Below, piece after piece: positions 52,460 to 61,147 of a stretch of DNA of 64,000 nucleotides. The notes under the pieces were generated by a model, which was given only the letters and a program-made list of their open reading frames with translations, was not told the origin of the DNA and searched no databases. Position numbers and translations under genes: made by a program. How positions within the stretch are numbered: position 1 is the first letter of the stretch; each line of letters begins with the position of its first letter. The DNA is taken from positions 1 to 64,000 of the forward strand of contig DATCLS010000015.1 of the NCBI GenBank assembly GCA_036563805.1, in the 5' to 3' direction. This DNA comes from DATCLS01 sp036563805 (lineage in GTDB: Bacteria > Actinomycetota > Acidimicrobiia > Acidimicrobiales > VFJN01).

Positions 52460-53206
52460 ATGTCCTCAGTCACCTCTCCCCCCACCGTCGCTGCGCGCGC
52501 CGTCGCGGCGACGAAGATCTACGGCCGGGGCGACACGGCCGTGCGGGCGCTCGACGGCGTCGACGTCGACATCCCGGCCGGGCGGTTCACGGCGGTCATG
52601 GGGCCGTCGGGGTCGGGCAAGTCGACGCTCATGCACTGCATGGCCGGGCTCGACACGCTGACCTCCGGCCAGGTGTACATCGGCGACGTCGAGCTCAACC
52701 GTCTCTCCGAGAAGGACCTGACCGAGCTGCGGCGCGACCGGGTCGGCTTCGTGTTCCAGTCGTTCAACCTCGTCCCGACGCTGACGGCGCAGGAGAACAT
52801 CGTCCTGCCGCTGTCGCTGGCCGGTCGCGACCCCGACCAGGAGTGGCTCGACAGCGTGATCCACACCACCGGCCTGGCCGACCGCCTGCAGCACCGGCCG
52901 AGCGAGCTGTCGGGCGGCCAGCAGCAGCGCGTGGCCGTGGCCCGGGCCCTGGCCAGCCGGCCGGACATCATCTTCGCCGACGAGCCCACCGGCAACCTCG
53001 ACTCCCGCTCCGGGGCCGAGATCCTCGACTTCATGCGGCGGGCCGTGCGCGAGATGGGCCAGACGATCGTCATGGTCACCCACGATCCGGTGGCCGCCTC
53101 GTACGCCGACATGGTCCTGTTCCTGAACGACGGGCAGATCGTCGACGAGATGGCCGACCCCACGCCCGACCGCGTGCTCGACCGCATGAAGAAGTTCGGG
53201 GAGTGA
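52460..53206 (+). CDS. ABC transporter ATP-binding protein, MacB/LolD type
   Basis: The 248-residue ATPase has Walker A GPSGSGKST, FQSFNLVPTLTAQENIVLP (typical of the MacB/LolD subfamily), signature LSGGQQQRVAVARAL, Walker B IIFADEPTGNLD and switch MVTHDPVAA. It pairs with the FtsX-type permease eight bases downstream. An upstream in-frame ATG (52424) is possible but lies before the -10 box. This family drives mechanotransmission or lipoprotein/peptide export rather than import. Confidence 0.93.
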   Translation: MSSVTSPPTVAARAVAATKIYGRGDTAVRALDGVDVDIPAGRFTAVMGPSGSGKSTLMHCMAGLDTLTSGQVYIGDVELNRLSEKDLTELRRDRVGFVFQSFNLVPTLTAQENIVLPLSLAGRDPDQEWLDSVIHTTGLADRLQHRPSELSGGQQQRVAVARALASRPDIIFADEPTGNLDSRSGAEILDFMRRAVREMGQTIVMVTHDPVAASYADMVLFLNDGQIVDEMADPTPDRVLDRMKKFGE

Positions 53207-53213
53207 CGACCCG

Positions 53214-55811
53214 ATGAACGGCATGCGCAAGGTGGCCCTTCGGGGCCTCATGGCCCACAAGGGCCGGCTGGTCGCCACCTTCCTGGCGGTGGCGCTGGGC
53301 GTGGCCTTCATCGGCGGCGTGCTGACGCTCACCGACACCATGAACCGCACGTTCGACGACCTGTTCGCCGACGTCTACCGCGACACCGACGCGGTCGTCC
53401 GGTCGAACGAGTCGATCAGCGGCAACGAGTTCGACGGCGGCGCCGACATCCGGGGCACGCTGCCCGCCTCGGTGCTCGAGGAGGTCCGCAACGCCGAGGG
53501 CGTGGCCGCCGCCGACGGTGGCGTCGAGGGCTACGCGCAGGTCATCGACCGAGACGGCGATCCCGTCGGCGACCCGGCCATGGGCGCCCCGACGTTCGGC
53601 GGCAACTGGACCGACATCGACGAGATCAACCCGTTCGAGATCGACGACGGCCGCGCCCCCCGCGCTGCGGGCGAGATCGTCATCGACCGGGGCACCGCCG
53701 AGGACACGGGCTTCGGCGTCGGCGACGAGGTGCGGGTCCAGACCCGGACCGGGGTCGGCGAGTACACGGTGGTCGGCATCACCCGGTTCGGCACCGCCGA
53801 CAACCCCGGCGGCGCCAGCTACGTGATGTGGACGACCGAGGAGGCCCAGGAGCTCGTCGGCGAGCCCGGCCGCTTCGGCTCGGTGGCGGTGGTCGCCGAG
53901 GACGGCGTGTCGCAGCGCGAGCTGGTCCGCAACATCGAGGACCACCTCGAGTCCGCCGGCGTCGAGGGCACCGAGGTTCTGACCGGCCAGGAGATCACCG
54001 AGGAGACGCAGTCCGAGATCAAGGAGTCGCTGTCGTTCCTCACCACGTTCTTCCTGGCGTTCGCCGTCATCGCCCTGTTCGTCGGCATCTTCGTCATCTA
54101 CAACTCGTTCTCGATCATCGTCGCCCAGCGGACGCGGGAGATGGCCCTCCTGCGGGCCATCGGCGCCGCCCGCAAGCAGGTCCGGCGAGCCGTGCTGGTC
54201 GAGGCCGTGGCGGTCGGCCTCATCGGCTCGGTCGTCGGCTACCTGCTCGGCCTCGGCATCGCCATCGGGCTGACCGAGCTCATGGGCCTGCCCGAGGGCA
54301 CGCTCGCGATCCTGCCCCCGTCGGTCGCCATGGCCGTCCTGGCCGGCCTGGGCGTGACCCTCGTCGCTGCGTTGATCCCGGCCCGCCGGGCCTCGCGGAT
54401 CCCGCCGCTGGCGGCGATGCGCGAGGTCGACGTCGACCGGTCGAGCCGCTCGCTGGGCCGGCTCATCGCCGGCCTGGTGCTCTCGGCTCTCGGCCTCGTC
54501 CTGGTGGCGTCCGGGGCCCTCGGCGACGAGGTGGTCAACGTGGGCGCCGGGGTGTTCATCGCCTTCATCGGCTTGGCGCTGCTCAGCCCGGCGCTGGCGC
54601 CGATCGTGAGCGGCGTCCTGGGCCGGCCCCTGGCCCGCCTGCGCGGCGTGTCGGGCGCCGTGGCCGGCCAGAACGCCGGCCGCAACCCGCGGCGCACGTC
54701 GGCTGCGGCGCTGGCTCTCATGATCGGCGTGGGCGTCGTGGCGTTCGTGCTCGTGATCAACGCGTCGATCCGGGCCTCGATCGACGAGTCCCTCGAGGAG
54801 TCGTTCTCCGGCGACTTCGTCGTCCAGTCCGGCTCGTTCGGGATCATCGGCCTGCCGACCGACGTGTCCGAGCGCATCGCGGAGCTGCCCGAGGTCGCGG
54901 TGGTCTCGCCGCTGCGGATGTCCCAGGCCCGGGTCGACGGCGAGGACAAGATCATCGCCGCCTCCAACGCCGGCGGGTTCCGCCTGCTCGACATGCGCGT
55001 GGTCGAGGCCAGCCCCGAGGTCGAGGCCGCGCTCGAGTCGCCGCAGGAGGACCTGCCCCGGGGCACGCTCATCGTCAACACCGACACGGCCGAGCGCGAC
55101 GGCCTGGCCATCGGCGACACGGTCGAGACCCACTTCCTCGACGACCGGCGCCCGGAGGACGCCCAGACGCTCACCGTCGGCGGCATCTACGAGGGCGACG
55201 CCGGGCTGAGCCTCGGCTCCTACGTCATCGGGCTCGGCGAGTTCGAGGCTGCGGTGCCGACCGGCACCGACATCCAGACGATCGTCCAGCTCGCCGACGG
55301 CGTGTCGGTCGCGGAGGCCGAGCCGGCCATCGAGCGCATCGTCGACCCTTACCCCGCGGCCGAGGTGCAGAGCGTCGAGGAGTTCAAGGACGCCATCAAG
55401 AGCCAGCTCGACATCCTGCTCAACCTCATCTGGGGGATGCTGGTCATCGCCATCGTCATCGCCATGCTGGGCATCGCCAACACGATCGCCCTGTCGGTGC
55501 TCGAGCGGACCCGGGAGATCGGGCTGCTCCGGGCGGTGGGCATGTCCCGCCGGCAGCTGCGGTCGGCGATCCGGTGGGAGTCGGCGATCATCGCCGTGTT
55601 CGGCACGATCCTCGGCCTGGCCGTCGGCGTGCTCGGGGGCTGGGGCATGGTGAGCGCCCTCGGCGAGGAGGGGTTCAACCAGTTCCAGATCCCGTTCGGC
55701 AACCTGCTCTTCATCTCTGCGCTGGCAGCGTTGATGGGCATGCTGGCGGCGGTCCTCCCGGCCTGGCGCGCCAGCCGGCTGGACGTTCTCGCCGCGATCG
55801 AGTCCACTTAG
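53214..55811 (+). CDS. FtsX-like ABC permease, two-FtsX-domain type
   Basis: The 865-residue protein has an N-terminal membrane helix (RLVATFLAVALGVAFIGGVLTL) and a large extracytoplasmic MacB-type domain (to about 275). Three helices with FIVYNSFSIIVAQRTREMALLRAIGAARKQV follow, then further helices and a second extracytoplasmic domain. A final set contains ANTIALSVLERTREIGLLRAVGMSRRQLR. Two FtsX cores in one chain match Gram-positive MacB-type exporters of unknown cargo. GGGGAG precedes the ATG. A long hairpin follows the stop. Confidence 0.93.
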   Translation: MNGMRKVALRGLMAHKGRLVATFLAVALGVAFIGGVLTLTDTMNRTFDDLFADVYRDTDAVVRSNESISGNEFDGGADIRGTLPASVLEEVRNAEGVAAADGGVEGYAQVIDRDGDPVGDPAMGAPTFGGNWTDIDEINPFEIDDGRAPRAAGEIVIDRGTAEDTGFGVGDEVRVQTRTGVGEYTVVGITRFGTADNPGGASYVMWTTEEAQELVGEPGRFGSVAVVAEDGVSQRELVRNIEDHLESAGVEGTEVLTGQEITEETQSEIKESLSFLTTFFLAFAVIALFVGIFVIYNSFSIIVAQRTREMALLRAIGAARKQVRRAVLVEAVAVGLIGSVVGYLLGLGIAIGLTELMGLPEGTLAILPPSVAMAVLAGLGVTLVAALIPARRASRIPPLAAMREVDVDRSSRSLGRLIAGLVLSALGLVLVASGALGDEVVNVGAGVFIAFIGLALLSPALAPIVSGVLGRPLARLRGVSGAVAGQNAGRNPRRTSAAALALMIGVGVVAFVLVINASIRASIDESLEESFSGDFVVQSGSFGIIGLPTDVSERIAELPEVAVVSPLRMSQARVDGEDKIIAASNAGGFRLLDMRVVEASPEVEAALESPQEDLPRGTLIVNTDTAERDGLAIGDTVETHFLDDRRPEDAQTLTVGGIYEGDAGLSLGSYVIGLGEFEAAVPTGTDIQTIVQLADGVSVAEAEPAIERIVDPYPAAEVQSVEEFKDAIKSQLDILLNLIWGMLVIAIVIAMLGIANTIALSVLERTREIGLLRAVGMSRRQLRSAIRWESAIIAVFGTILGLAVGVLGGWGMVSALGEEGFNQFQIPFGNLLFISALAALMGMLAAVLPAWRASRLDVLAAIEST

Positions 55812-55870
55812 GGGGTACGCACACGCCCAGCGCGGGCCCGGCCACGGGCCGAGTCCGTCAGGGCCACGTT

Positions 55871-55927
55871 CGATGAGGTGCAGCGCCCGGTTGCTGCGGC
55901 GGCGACCGGGGGCGCTGCACCTCGTCG
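55871..55927. terminator. Long hairpin after the FtsX permease gene
   Basis: CGATGAGGTGCAGCGCCCGG (55871-55890, extending one base to T55891) pairs with the segment ending at 55927 (ACCGGG-GG-CGCTGCACCTCGTCG), giving a stem of about 21 bp with one G-U pair and a two-G bulge around a 13-base loop. It lacks a T-tract. It is much longer than ordinary terminators here and lies about 95 bp before the sigma-like gene. Confidence 0.6.
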
Positions 55928-56022
55928 CGTCCGGGGCCGGGGTCGGGCCGGGTCGGGCGGGGTCGGGCCGCGGCCTCCGGGCGATCTGTGGGGGAGCGGA
56001 CGCGCAGCGTACGATTCGGCGC

Positions 56023-56700
56023 GTGGAGCCGAGGATGGTTGGGGGCTTCGCGCCGGGCGACGCCTCGGGTGATGTCGTCCCGGGCGTGACGCAGGGCGTC
56101 CTCGACGCCGCCCGGGCGGGGGACCGCTCGGCGTGGCGCCACCTGGTCGGGCGATACGCCGGCCTCGTGCACGCCGTGTGCCGGGGCCACGGGCTCGGCG
56201 GCGACGACGCCGTGGCGGTCGAGCGGGTCGTGTGGCTGCGGGCCGCCGAGAACCTGGCCCGGTTCTGCGACCCCGCGGCGGTGGGGCCCTGGATCGCGGC
56301 CGTGGCCCGGGGCGAGTGCCTGCGGGTGCTGCGGGCCGCCGGGCGCATCCCGCCGGTGCCGGGGGCCGGCGTCCCGGACGTCGCCGTCCCCCAGCCGCCG
56401 CAACCGGCCGCCGACGCGGCCGTGTCCGGCGCGTCCGAGGCCCCCGAGGCCGGGGGTGGGGGAGAGACCAGCGCGCCCGCGCCCCCGCCGGCCGCCGCCC
56501 TCCTGGCCGCCCTGTCCCGGCTCGACCCGGCCAGCCAGCGGCTGCTGCGCCTGGCCGCCGCCCGGCCCCGACCCACGGCCGCCGAGGTGGGCGCCGCCCT
56601 CGACCTGCCCGTCGACGCCGTCGGCCCCGCCCTCGACCGCGCCCTGGCCCGGCTCGGCGCGCTCGCCGGCGCCGTCGGCTCCCGGGAGGCCGACGGGTGA
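56023..56700 (+). CDS. Divergent ECF-type sigma factor
   Basis: The 225-residue protein has a sigma region 2-like helical part (VLDAARAGDRSAWRHLVGRYAGLVHAVCRGHGL; AVERVVWLRAAENL), a Pro/Ala-rich linker, and a weak region 4-like helix-turn-helix (RLDPASQRLLRLAAARPRPTAAEVGAALDL). The spacing and order fit an extracytoplasmic-function sigma factor, but the region 4 recognition helix is atypical. TACGAT lies seven bases before the GTG (leaderless). An ATG 12 bases later is an alternative. Its stop overlaps the next gene by GTGA, so the two probably act together. Confidence 0.7.
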   Translation: MEPRMVGGFAPGDASGDVVPGVTQGVLDAARAGDRSAWRHLVGRYAGLVHAVCRGHGLGGDDAVAVERVVWLRAAENLARFCDPAAVGPWIAAVARGECLRVLRAAGRIPPVPGAGVPDVAVPQPPQPAADAAVSGASEAPEAGGGGETSAPAPPPAAALLAALSRLDPASQRLLRLAAARPRPTAAEVGAALDLPVDAVGPALDRALARLGALAGAVGSREADG

Positions 56701-57551
56701 GCGCGGCCGGCCTCCCGCCGCCCGGAGCCGCCGGTCCCGGCCGCCCGGACGACCCCGCCACGCCGCCGTTCGGTGAGGCGGGGGTGCGGCCGTCCGGTGA
56801 GGCTGATGTGCCGGGTTCCGGCAGCCCTGGCGTGCCGGCGTTCGGTGAGTCCGGGGTGCCGGCGTCCGGTGAGGCGGGGGTGCGGCCGTCCGGTGAGGCT
56901 GATGTGCCGGGTTCCGGCAGCCCTGGCGTGCCGGCGTTCGGTGAGTCCGGGGTGCCGGCGTTCGGTGAGTCCGGGGTGCCGGCGTTCGGTGAGTCCGGGG
57001 TGCCGCCGTCCGGGCAGACCGGCGCGCCGTCGTCCGGTGAGTCCGGGGTGCCGCCGTCCGGGCAGACCGGCGCGCCGTCGTCCGGTGACGCCCCGCTCCG
57101 GCCGGCCGACGAGGCCCTGCTGGCGGCGCTGGCCGACGCCCTCGCCGGCGCCGACGCCGTCCCGGACGGCTGGGAGCGGGAGGCCGAGACGGCCGGCGAC
57201 TGGCTGGCGCTCGACGCCGCCCCGGCCGACCTGGCCCACGACTCCATCGACGACCACCGGCCGGCGGGCACCACCGCCGGCGAGGGCAGCGAGCGCCGCC
57301 GCCTGCGCTACGACGCTGCCGGCGTCACGGTCGAGGTCGAGCTGCGGATGGCGGCCGGCGCCCTGCGCTTGGCCGGACGCGTCCGGCCGGCGGCGCGGTG
57401 CCCGGTCCGGGCGCTGCAGCCCGGCGGCGGCGCCCACGCCACGGAGGCCGGCGACGCCGGGACGTTCCACCTCGACGACCTGCCGGCGGCCCCGGTCAGC
57501 CTCGTGGTCGAGGGCGACACCCCCGTGAAGACCGGGTGGATCGTCCCCTGA
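56697..57551 (+). CDS. Octapeptide-repeat protein coupled to the sigma-like factor
   Basis: In the 284-residue protein, residues about 22-130 are tandem octapeptides, mainly GVPAFGES with variants GVRPSGEA, DVPGSGSP and GVPPSGQT/GAPSSGES. They are probably disordered. The rest has a helical part (ADEALLAALADALAGADAVPDGW) and a beta-rich C-terminal domain resembling carboxypeptidase-regulatory-like folds (GTFHLDDLPAAPVSLVVEG). In other actinobacteria, similar proteins follow ECF-type sigma genes, and a role as partner or anti-sigma is plausible but unproven. There is no membrane segment. Confidence 0.6.
   Translation: MSAAGLPPPGAAGPGRPDDPATPPFGEAGVRPSGEADVPGSGSPGVPAFGESGVPASGEAGVRPSGEADVPGSGSPGVPAFGESGVPAFGESGVPAFGESGVPPSGQTGAPSSGESGVPPSGQTGAPSSGDAPLRPADEALLAALADALAGADAVPDGWEREAETAGDWLALDAAPADLAHDSIDDHRPAGTTAGEGSERRRLRYDAAGVTVEVELRMAAGALRLAGRVRPAARCPVRALQPGGGAHATEAGDAGTFHLDDLPAAPVSLVVEGDTPVKTGWIVP
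56766..57090. repeat. 24-bp in-frame tandem repeat array
   Basis: About 13 copies of a 24-bp unit (GGTGAGTCCGGGGTGCCGGC followed by GTTC and variants) occur, including a higher-order duplication of a roughly 120-bp block (56767-56870 repeated at 56875-56990). The reading frame is kept throughout, giving octapeptide repeats. Confidence 0.85.
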
Positions 57552-57639
57552 GCCGGCCGCCGGCCGCCCGGGCGGCCCGATCGGCCCGCCGGGGCGCCGG
57601 AGGCAGCCCCCGGATGGGGGTCCGCGGGCCAGCGGCCGG

Positions 57640-57645
57640 TAGCCT
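57640..57645 (+). promoter_or_regulatory. -10 box TAGCCT of rimO
   Basis: TAGCCT lies 10 bases before the rimO GTG with no clear Shine-Dalgarno sequence. It has the same hexamer and spacing as at ftsK. Confidence 0.4.
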
Positions 57646-57655
57646 CGGGCGCCAG

Positions 57656-58984
57656 GTGTCCCGCACGTTCTGGGTGGAGACGCTGGGCTGTCCGAAGAAC
57701 CAGGTCGATTCGGACAAGCTCGTGGGAACGATGCTCGCTGACGGGCTCGTTCCCGCCGCCGCGCCCGACGACGCCGACCTCGTGGTCGTCAACACGTGCG
57801 CGTTCGTCGAGGAGGCCCGACGCGAGTCGATCGACGTGGTCCTCGACCTGGCCGACCGCAAGGCCGCCGGCGCCGAGCTGGTCGTCACCGGCTGCCTGGC
57901 CGAGCGCTACCGCGACGAGCTGGCCGAGGCGCTGCCCGAGGTCGACGCCGTGGCGCCGTTCGGCGTGCCCGTCACGCTGGGGCCGACCCGGCGCCACCGC
58001 CAGCCCGAGGGCGAGCGCGCCGGCGAAGCCGGCGCCGAGCCCGGCGCCGCCGGCGCAACCGACGCCGTCGCGTCGGTCCCCAGCCTCGACCTGCTCGAGC
58101 TGCCCCGGCCGCCGGCGTCCGCCCCCTGGGCCTACGTGAAGGTGGCCGAGGGGTGCGACCGGGCCTGCGGGTTCTGCGCCATCCCGTCGTTCCGGGGCAA
58201 GCAGCGCAGCCGACCCCTGGAGTCGGTCCTGGCCGAGGTCGACGGGCTGGCGGCGTCCGGCGTCCGCGAGATCGTGCTCGTCGCCCAGGACCTCGCCGCC
58301 TACGGCCGCGACCAGGGCCGGGGCGAGCGCCGGATCGTCCCGCTGGTGGCCGCGGCGGCCGAGCGGGTCGACCGGGTCCGGCTGCTCTACCTGTACCCGT
58401 CCGACCTCACCGACGGGCTGATCGAGGCCATCTGTGCCACCGGCGTGCCGTACTTCGACCTGTCGCTCCAGCACGCCTCTGGGCGGCTGCTGCGGCGCAT
58501 GCGCCGGTGGGGCGACGGCGAGCGCTTCCTGCGCCGCATCGAGGCCATCCGGGCCCGGGCGCCCGAGGCCGCGTTCCGGTCCAGCTTCATCGTCGGCTAC
58601 CCGGGCGAGACCGAGGACGACCACGACGTGCTGCTCGACTTCGTCGAGCGGGCCCAGCTCGACTGGGCCGGCTTCTTCGCCTACAGCCGCGAGGAGGGCA
58701 CGTACGCCGCCGGCCTCGACGGCGTGGTCGACGACGGGCTCGTCGCCGACCGGCTGGCCGAGCTGCGCGAGCTCCAGGACGGCATCACCGCCGCCCGCCG
58801 CGACGCCCTGATCGGCTCCGTGACCGAGGTGCTGGTGGACGCCCCGGGCGTCGGGCGCAGCCACCGAGAGGCCCCCGAGATCGACGGCGTCATCACCCTC
58901 CCCGACGACGTGCCGGCCGGCGCGCTGATCAAGGTCCAGATCACGGGGGCGGCCGGCCCCGACCTCGACGCCGTCCCGATCTGA
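57656..58984 (+). CDS. rimO: Ribosomal protein S12 methylthiotransferase
   Basis: The 442-residue radical SAM enzyme adds a methylthio group to S12 Asp89. The N-terminal domain binds the auxiliary cluster (ETLGCPKNQVDSDK, VVNTCAFVEEAR, VTGCLAERYRDELAEALPEVD). The radical SAM motif is CDRACGFCAIPSFRG, with LYPSDLTDGLIEAI and SFIVGYPGETEDDH later, and the C-terminus is a TRAM domain. A variable Ala/Gly-rich insert lies around 115-145. It is two bases ahead of pgsA and belongs to the conserved ftsK-rimO-pgsA-cinA-recA order. Confidence 0.95.
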   Translation: MSRTFWVETLGCPKNQVDSDKLVGTMLADGLVPAAAPDDADLVVVNTCAFVEEARRESIDVVLDLADRKAAGAELVVTGCLAERYRDELAEALPEVDAVAPFGVPVTLGPTRRHRQPEGERAGEAGAEPGAAGATDAVASVPSLDLLELPRPPASAPWAYVKVAEGCDRACGFCAIPSFRGKQRSRPLESVLAEVDGLAASGVREIVLVAQDLAAYGRDQGRGERRIVPLVAAAAERVDRVRLLYLYPSDLTDGLIEAICATGVPYFDLSLQHASGRLLRRMRRWGDGERFLRRIEAIRARAPEAAFRSSFIVGYPGETEDDHDVLLDFVERAQLDWAGFFAYSREEGTYAAGLDGVVDDGLVADRLAELRELQDGITAARRDALIGSVTEVLVDAPGVGRSHREAPEIDGVITLPDDVPAGALIKVQITGAAGPDLDAVPI

Positions 58985-58986
58985 GC

Positions 58987-59559
58987 ATGGCGACGTCGTT
59001 CGGGCCGTCGGCGCTGGCGACGCCGGCCAACGCGGTGACCGTGGGGCGGCTCGTGCTGTCGCCGCCGCTGTGGGCGATGATCCTGGCGTTCGGGCCCGAC
59101 TGGGGGGCGCTGGCGCTGTGGATCCTGCTGGCGGCCACCGACGGCCTCGACGGCTGGCTGGCCCGGCGCATGGGCACGACCCGCTCGGGGGCGTTCCTCG
59201 ACCCACTGGCCGACAAGGCGCTCGTGCTCGGGGCCATGTGGGCGATCGTCGCCGTCGACGGGTTCTGGTGGCTGCCGGTGCTGCTGATCACCGTCCGCGA
59301 GCTGGGCATCTCGGCGTTCCGGTCGTACTGGGGCCGGCGGGGGCTGGCGGTGCCCGCCAGCTTCTGGGCCAAGGTGAAGACCGTCGTGCAGTCCCTGGCC
59401 GTCGGGCTGGCGCTGGCCCCGCCGCTGGAGGACGCGCCCGGCGTCCCGAGCGCCGTGCTGTGGGTGGCGGTCGCGCTCACGCTCGGGACGGGGGCGCAGT
59501 ACGTCCTGGAGGGGAGCCGCGCCACGACCGCCAGCGGAGCGCGGACCTCGGGGCCCTGA
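58987..59559 (+). CDS. pgsA: CDP-diacylglycerol-glycerol-3-phosphate 3-phosphatidyltransferase
   Basis: The 190-residue membrane enzyme has the CDP-alcohol phosphotransferase motif DGLDGWLARRMGTTRSGAFLDPLADK (the DGx2ARx8Gx3Dx3D pattern), plus about five to six hydrophobic segments. It makes phosphatidylglycerol-phosphate for phosphatidylglycerol and cardiolipin. The ATG is two bases after the rimO stop. Other members of the family make phosphatidylinositol, but this genomic position is classically pgsA. Confidence 0.93.
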   Translation: MATSFGPSALATPANAVTVGRLVLSPPLWAMILAFGPDWGALALWILLAATDGLDGWLARRMGTTRSGAFLDPLADKALVLGAMWAIVAVDGFWWLPVLLITVRELGISAFRSYWGRRGLAVPASFWAKVKTVVQSLAVGLALAPPLEDAPGVPSAVLWVAVALTLGTGAQYVLEGSRATTASGARTSGP

Positions 59560-59577
59560 GTCGGGAGGGATCGTCGG

Positions 59578-60840
59578 GTGCGCTGTGAGATCGTGGCCGT
59601 GGGGACCGAGCTGCTGCTCGGCCAGATCGTCGACACCAACGGGGCGTGGCTGGGCGAGCAGCTGGCCCTAGCCGGCATCGACTGCACCCACCGCCAGACG
59701 GTGGGCGACAACCTCGACCGCATCGTCGACGCGCTGCGGCTGGCGCTGAGCCGGGCCGACGCCGTCATCGTGTGCGGTGGGCTGGGCCCGACCCAGGACG
59801 ACATCACCCGGGACGCCATCGCCGCCGTCATGGGCGTGCGGCTCGTGCAGGACGACGACGTCGTCGACCGCATCGTCACGTTCTTCGGCGACCGGGGCCG
59901 GCGCATGCCGGCCAACAACCTGCGCCAGGCGCTGGTGCCCGAGGGGGCGACGGCGATCGCCGACCCCCAACCGGGCACCGCCCCCGGCCTGATCTGCCCG
60001 GTCGGCGACAAGGTCGTCTACGCCGTGCCCGGCGTGCCCTACGAGATGCGGGAGATCGTGACCAAGGCGATCCTGCCCGACCTCCAGCGCCGGGCCGGCG
60101 ACCTGTCGGTCATCCGGTCCCGCACGCTGCGGACCTGGGGCGACAGCGAGTCGGGTCTGGCCGAGCGCTTGGCCGACCGGATGCGCGAGCTCGACGAGGC
60201 GGCTAACGACGGCGCCCCCGTGCCCACGCTGGCGTTCCTGGCCAGCGGCATCGAGGGCCTCAAGGTCCGCATCACGGTCAAGGCCCGTGACGAGGAGGAG
60301 GCCCGGGCCGCCCTCGACCGCGAGGAGCGCATCCTGCGGGGCCTGCTCGGCGACATCGTGTTCGGGCTCGACGACGAGTCGATGGAGCACGCCGTGGCCA
60401 AGCTGCTCGTCGAGCGGGGCCAGACGCTGGCGGTCGCCGAGTCGCTCACCGGCGGCCTGGTGGCGGCCCGGCTGGTCAACGTCCCCGGGGCCAGCCGGTG
60501 GTTCCGCGGCGGCGTCGTGGCTTACGCCAGCGACCTCAAGCGCTCGCTGCTCGACGTGCCGCCCGGGCCGGTCGTGAGCGAGGAGGCGGCGGCCGCCATG
60601 GCCGCCGGCGCCCGCCGGCTGGCCGGCGCCGACGTGGGCTTGGGCGTCACCGGGGTGGCAGGGCCCGATCCCCAGGACGGCCAGCGGCCGGGCACGGTGT
60701 TCCTGGCCGTCGCCTCCGGCAGCGGTGAGCCGGCCACCACGCTGGTCCGCCTGCCGGGCGACCGCGAGCGGGTGCGGCAGTTCGCCTGCATCTCGCTGCT
60801 CGACCTCCTCCGCCGCACGCTCGTCGCCGCCTCCGCCTGA
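59578..60840 (+). CDS. cinA: CinA family protein (nicotinamide mononucleotide deamidase/ADP-ribose pyrophosphatase)
   Basis: The 420-residue protein has an N-terminal MoCF-like pyrophosphatase domain (AVGTELLLGQIVDTNGAWL, GGLGPTQDDITRDA) and a C-terminal CinA deamidase domain (AESLTGGLVAARLVNVPGAS, GVTGVAGPDPQDGQRPGTVF). It recycles pyridine nucleotides and is often cotranscribed with recA. The GTG follows GGGAGG at about nine bases. Confidence 0.94.
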   Translation: MRCEIVAVGTELLLGQIVDTNGAWLGEQLALAGIDCTHRQTVGDNLDRIVDALRLALSRADAVIVCGGLGPTQDDITRDAIAAVMGVRLVQDDDVVDRIVTFFGDRGRRMPANNLRQALVPEGATAIADPQPGTAPGLICPVGDKVVYAVPGVPYEMREIVTKAILPDLQRRAGDLSVIRSRTLRTWGDSESGLAERLADRMRELDEAANDGAPVPTLAFLASGIEGLKVRITVKARDEEEARAALDREERILRGLLGDIVFGLDDESMEHAVAKLLVERGQTLAVAESLTGGLVAARLVNVPGASRWFRGGVVAYASDLKRSLLDVPPGPVVSEEAAAAMAAGARRLAGADVGLGVTGVAGPDPQDGQRPGTVFLAVASGSGEPATTLVRLPGDRERVRQFACISLLDLLRRTLVAASA

Positions 60841-61147
60841 CCCGTCCGTCCGGCGTGTCCTGCGCGATCCGCCCGTTCTGCCCGTCGTTTCCGGTCCGTC
60901 TGGCCGGCCCGGTCCGTTTGGGCTGCCCGTCTGGCGTGGCGCGCCGGTGCCGCCTGTCGTTTCCGGTCCGTCTGGCCGGCCCGGTCCGTTTGGGCTGCCC
61001 GTCTGGCGTGGCGCGCCGGTGCCGCCTGTCGTTTCCGGTCCGTCTGGCCGGCCCGGTCCGTTTGGGCTGCCCGTCTGGCGTGGCGCGCCCTGTCGGGCCC
61101 GTCCGGGGCGCCGTCGCGATCGGCCCCGCCCGGGAGGCGGCACGCTG
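60841..61147. repeat. 72-bp tandem repeat between cinA and thpR
   Basis: Almost three identical copies of a 72-bp unit (GTTTCCGGTCCGTCTGGCCG...) occupy 60887-61090. The unit length is a multiple of three and frames stay open on both strands (for example GPSGRPGPFGLPVWRGAPVP in the thpR frame), so it could be coding, but the thpR start lies downstream at 61148. Flanks (60841-60886, 61091-61147) hold a partial extra copy and a GGGAGG ribosome-binding site. Near-perfect identity suggests recent expansion. Confidence 0.85.

Noticed and set aside
53076..57470. 1464-codon open frame on the minus strand
   Set aside because: It is antisense to the ABC permease, sigma-like and repeat genes and is Asp/Val/His/Gly-rich low-complexity translation typical of the shadow frame in high-GC DNA; no start signal or domain.
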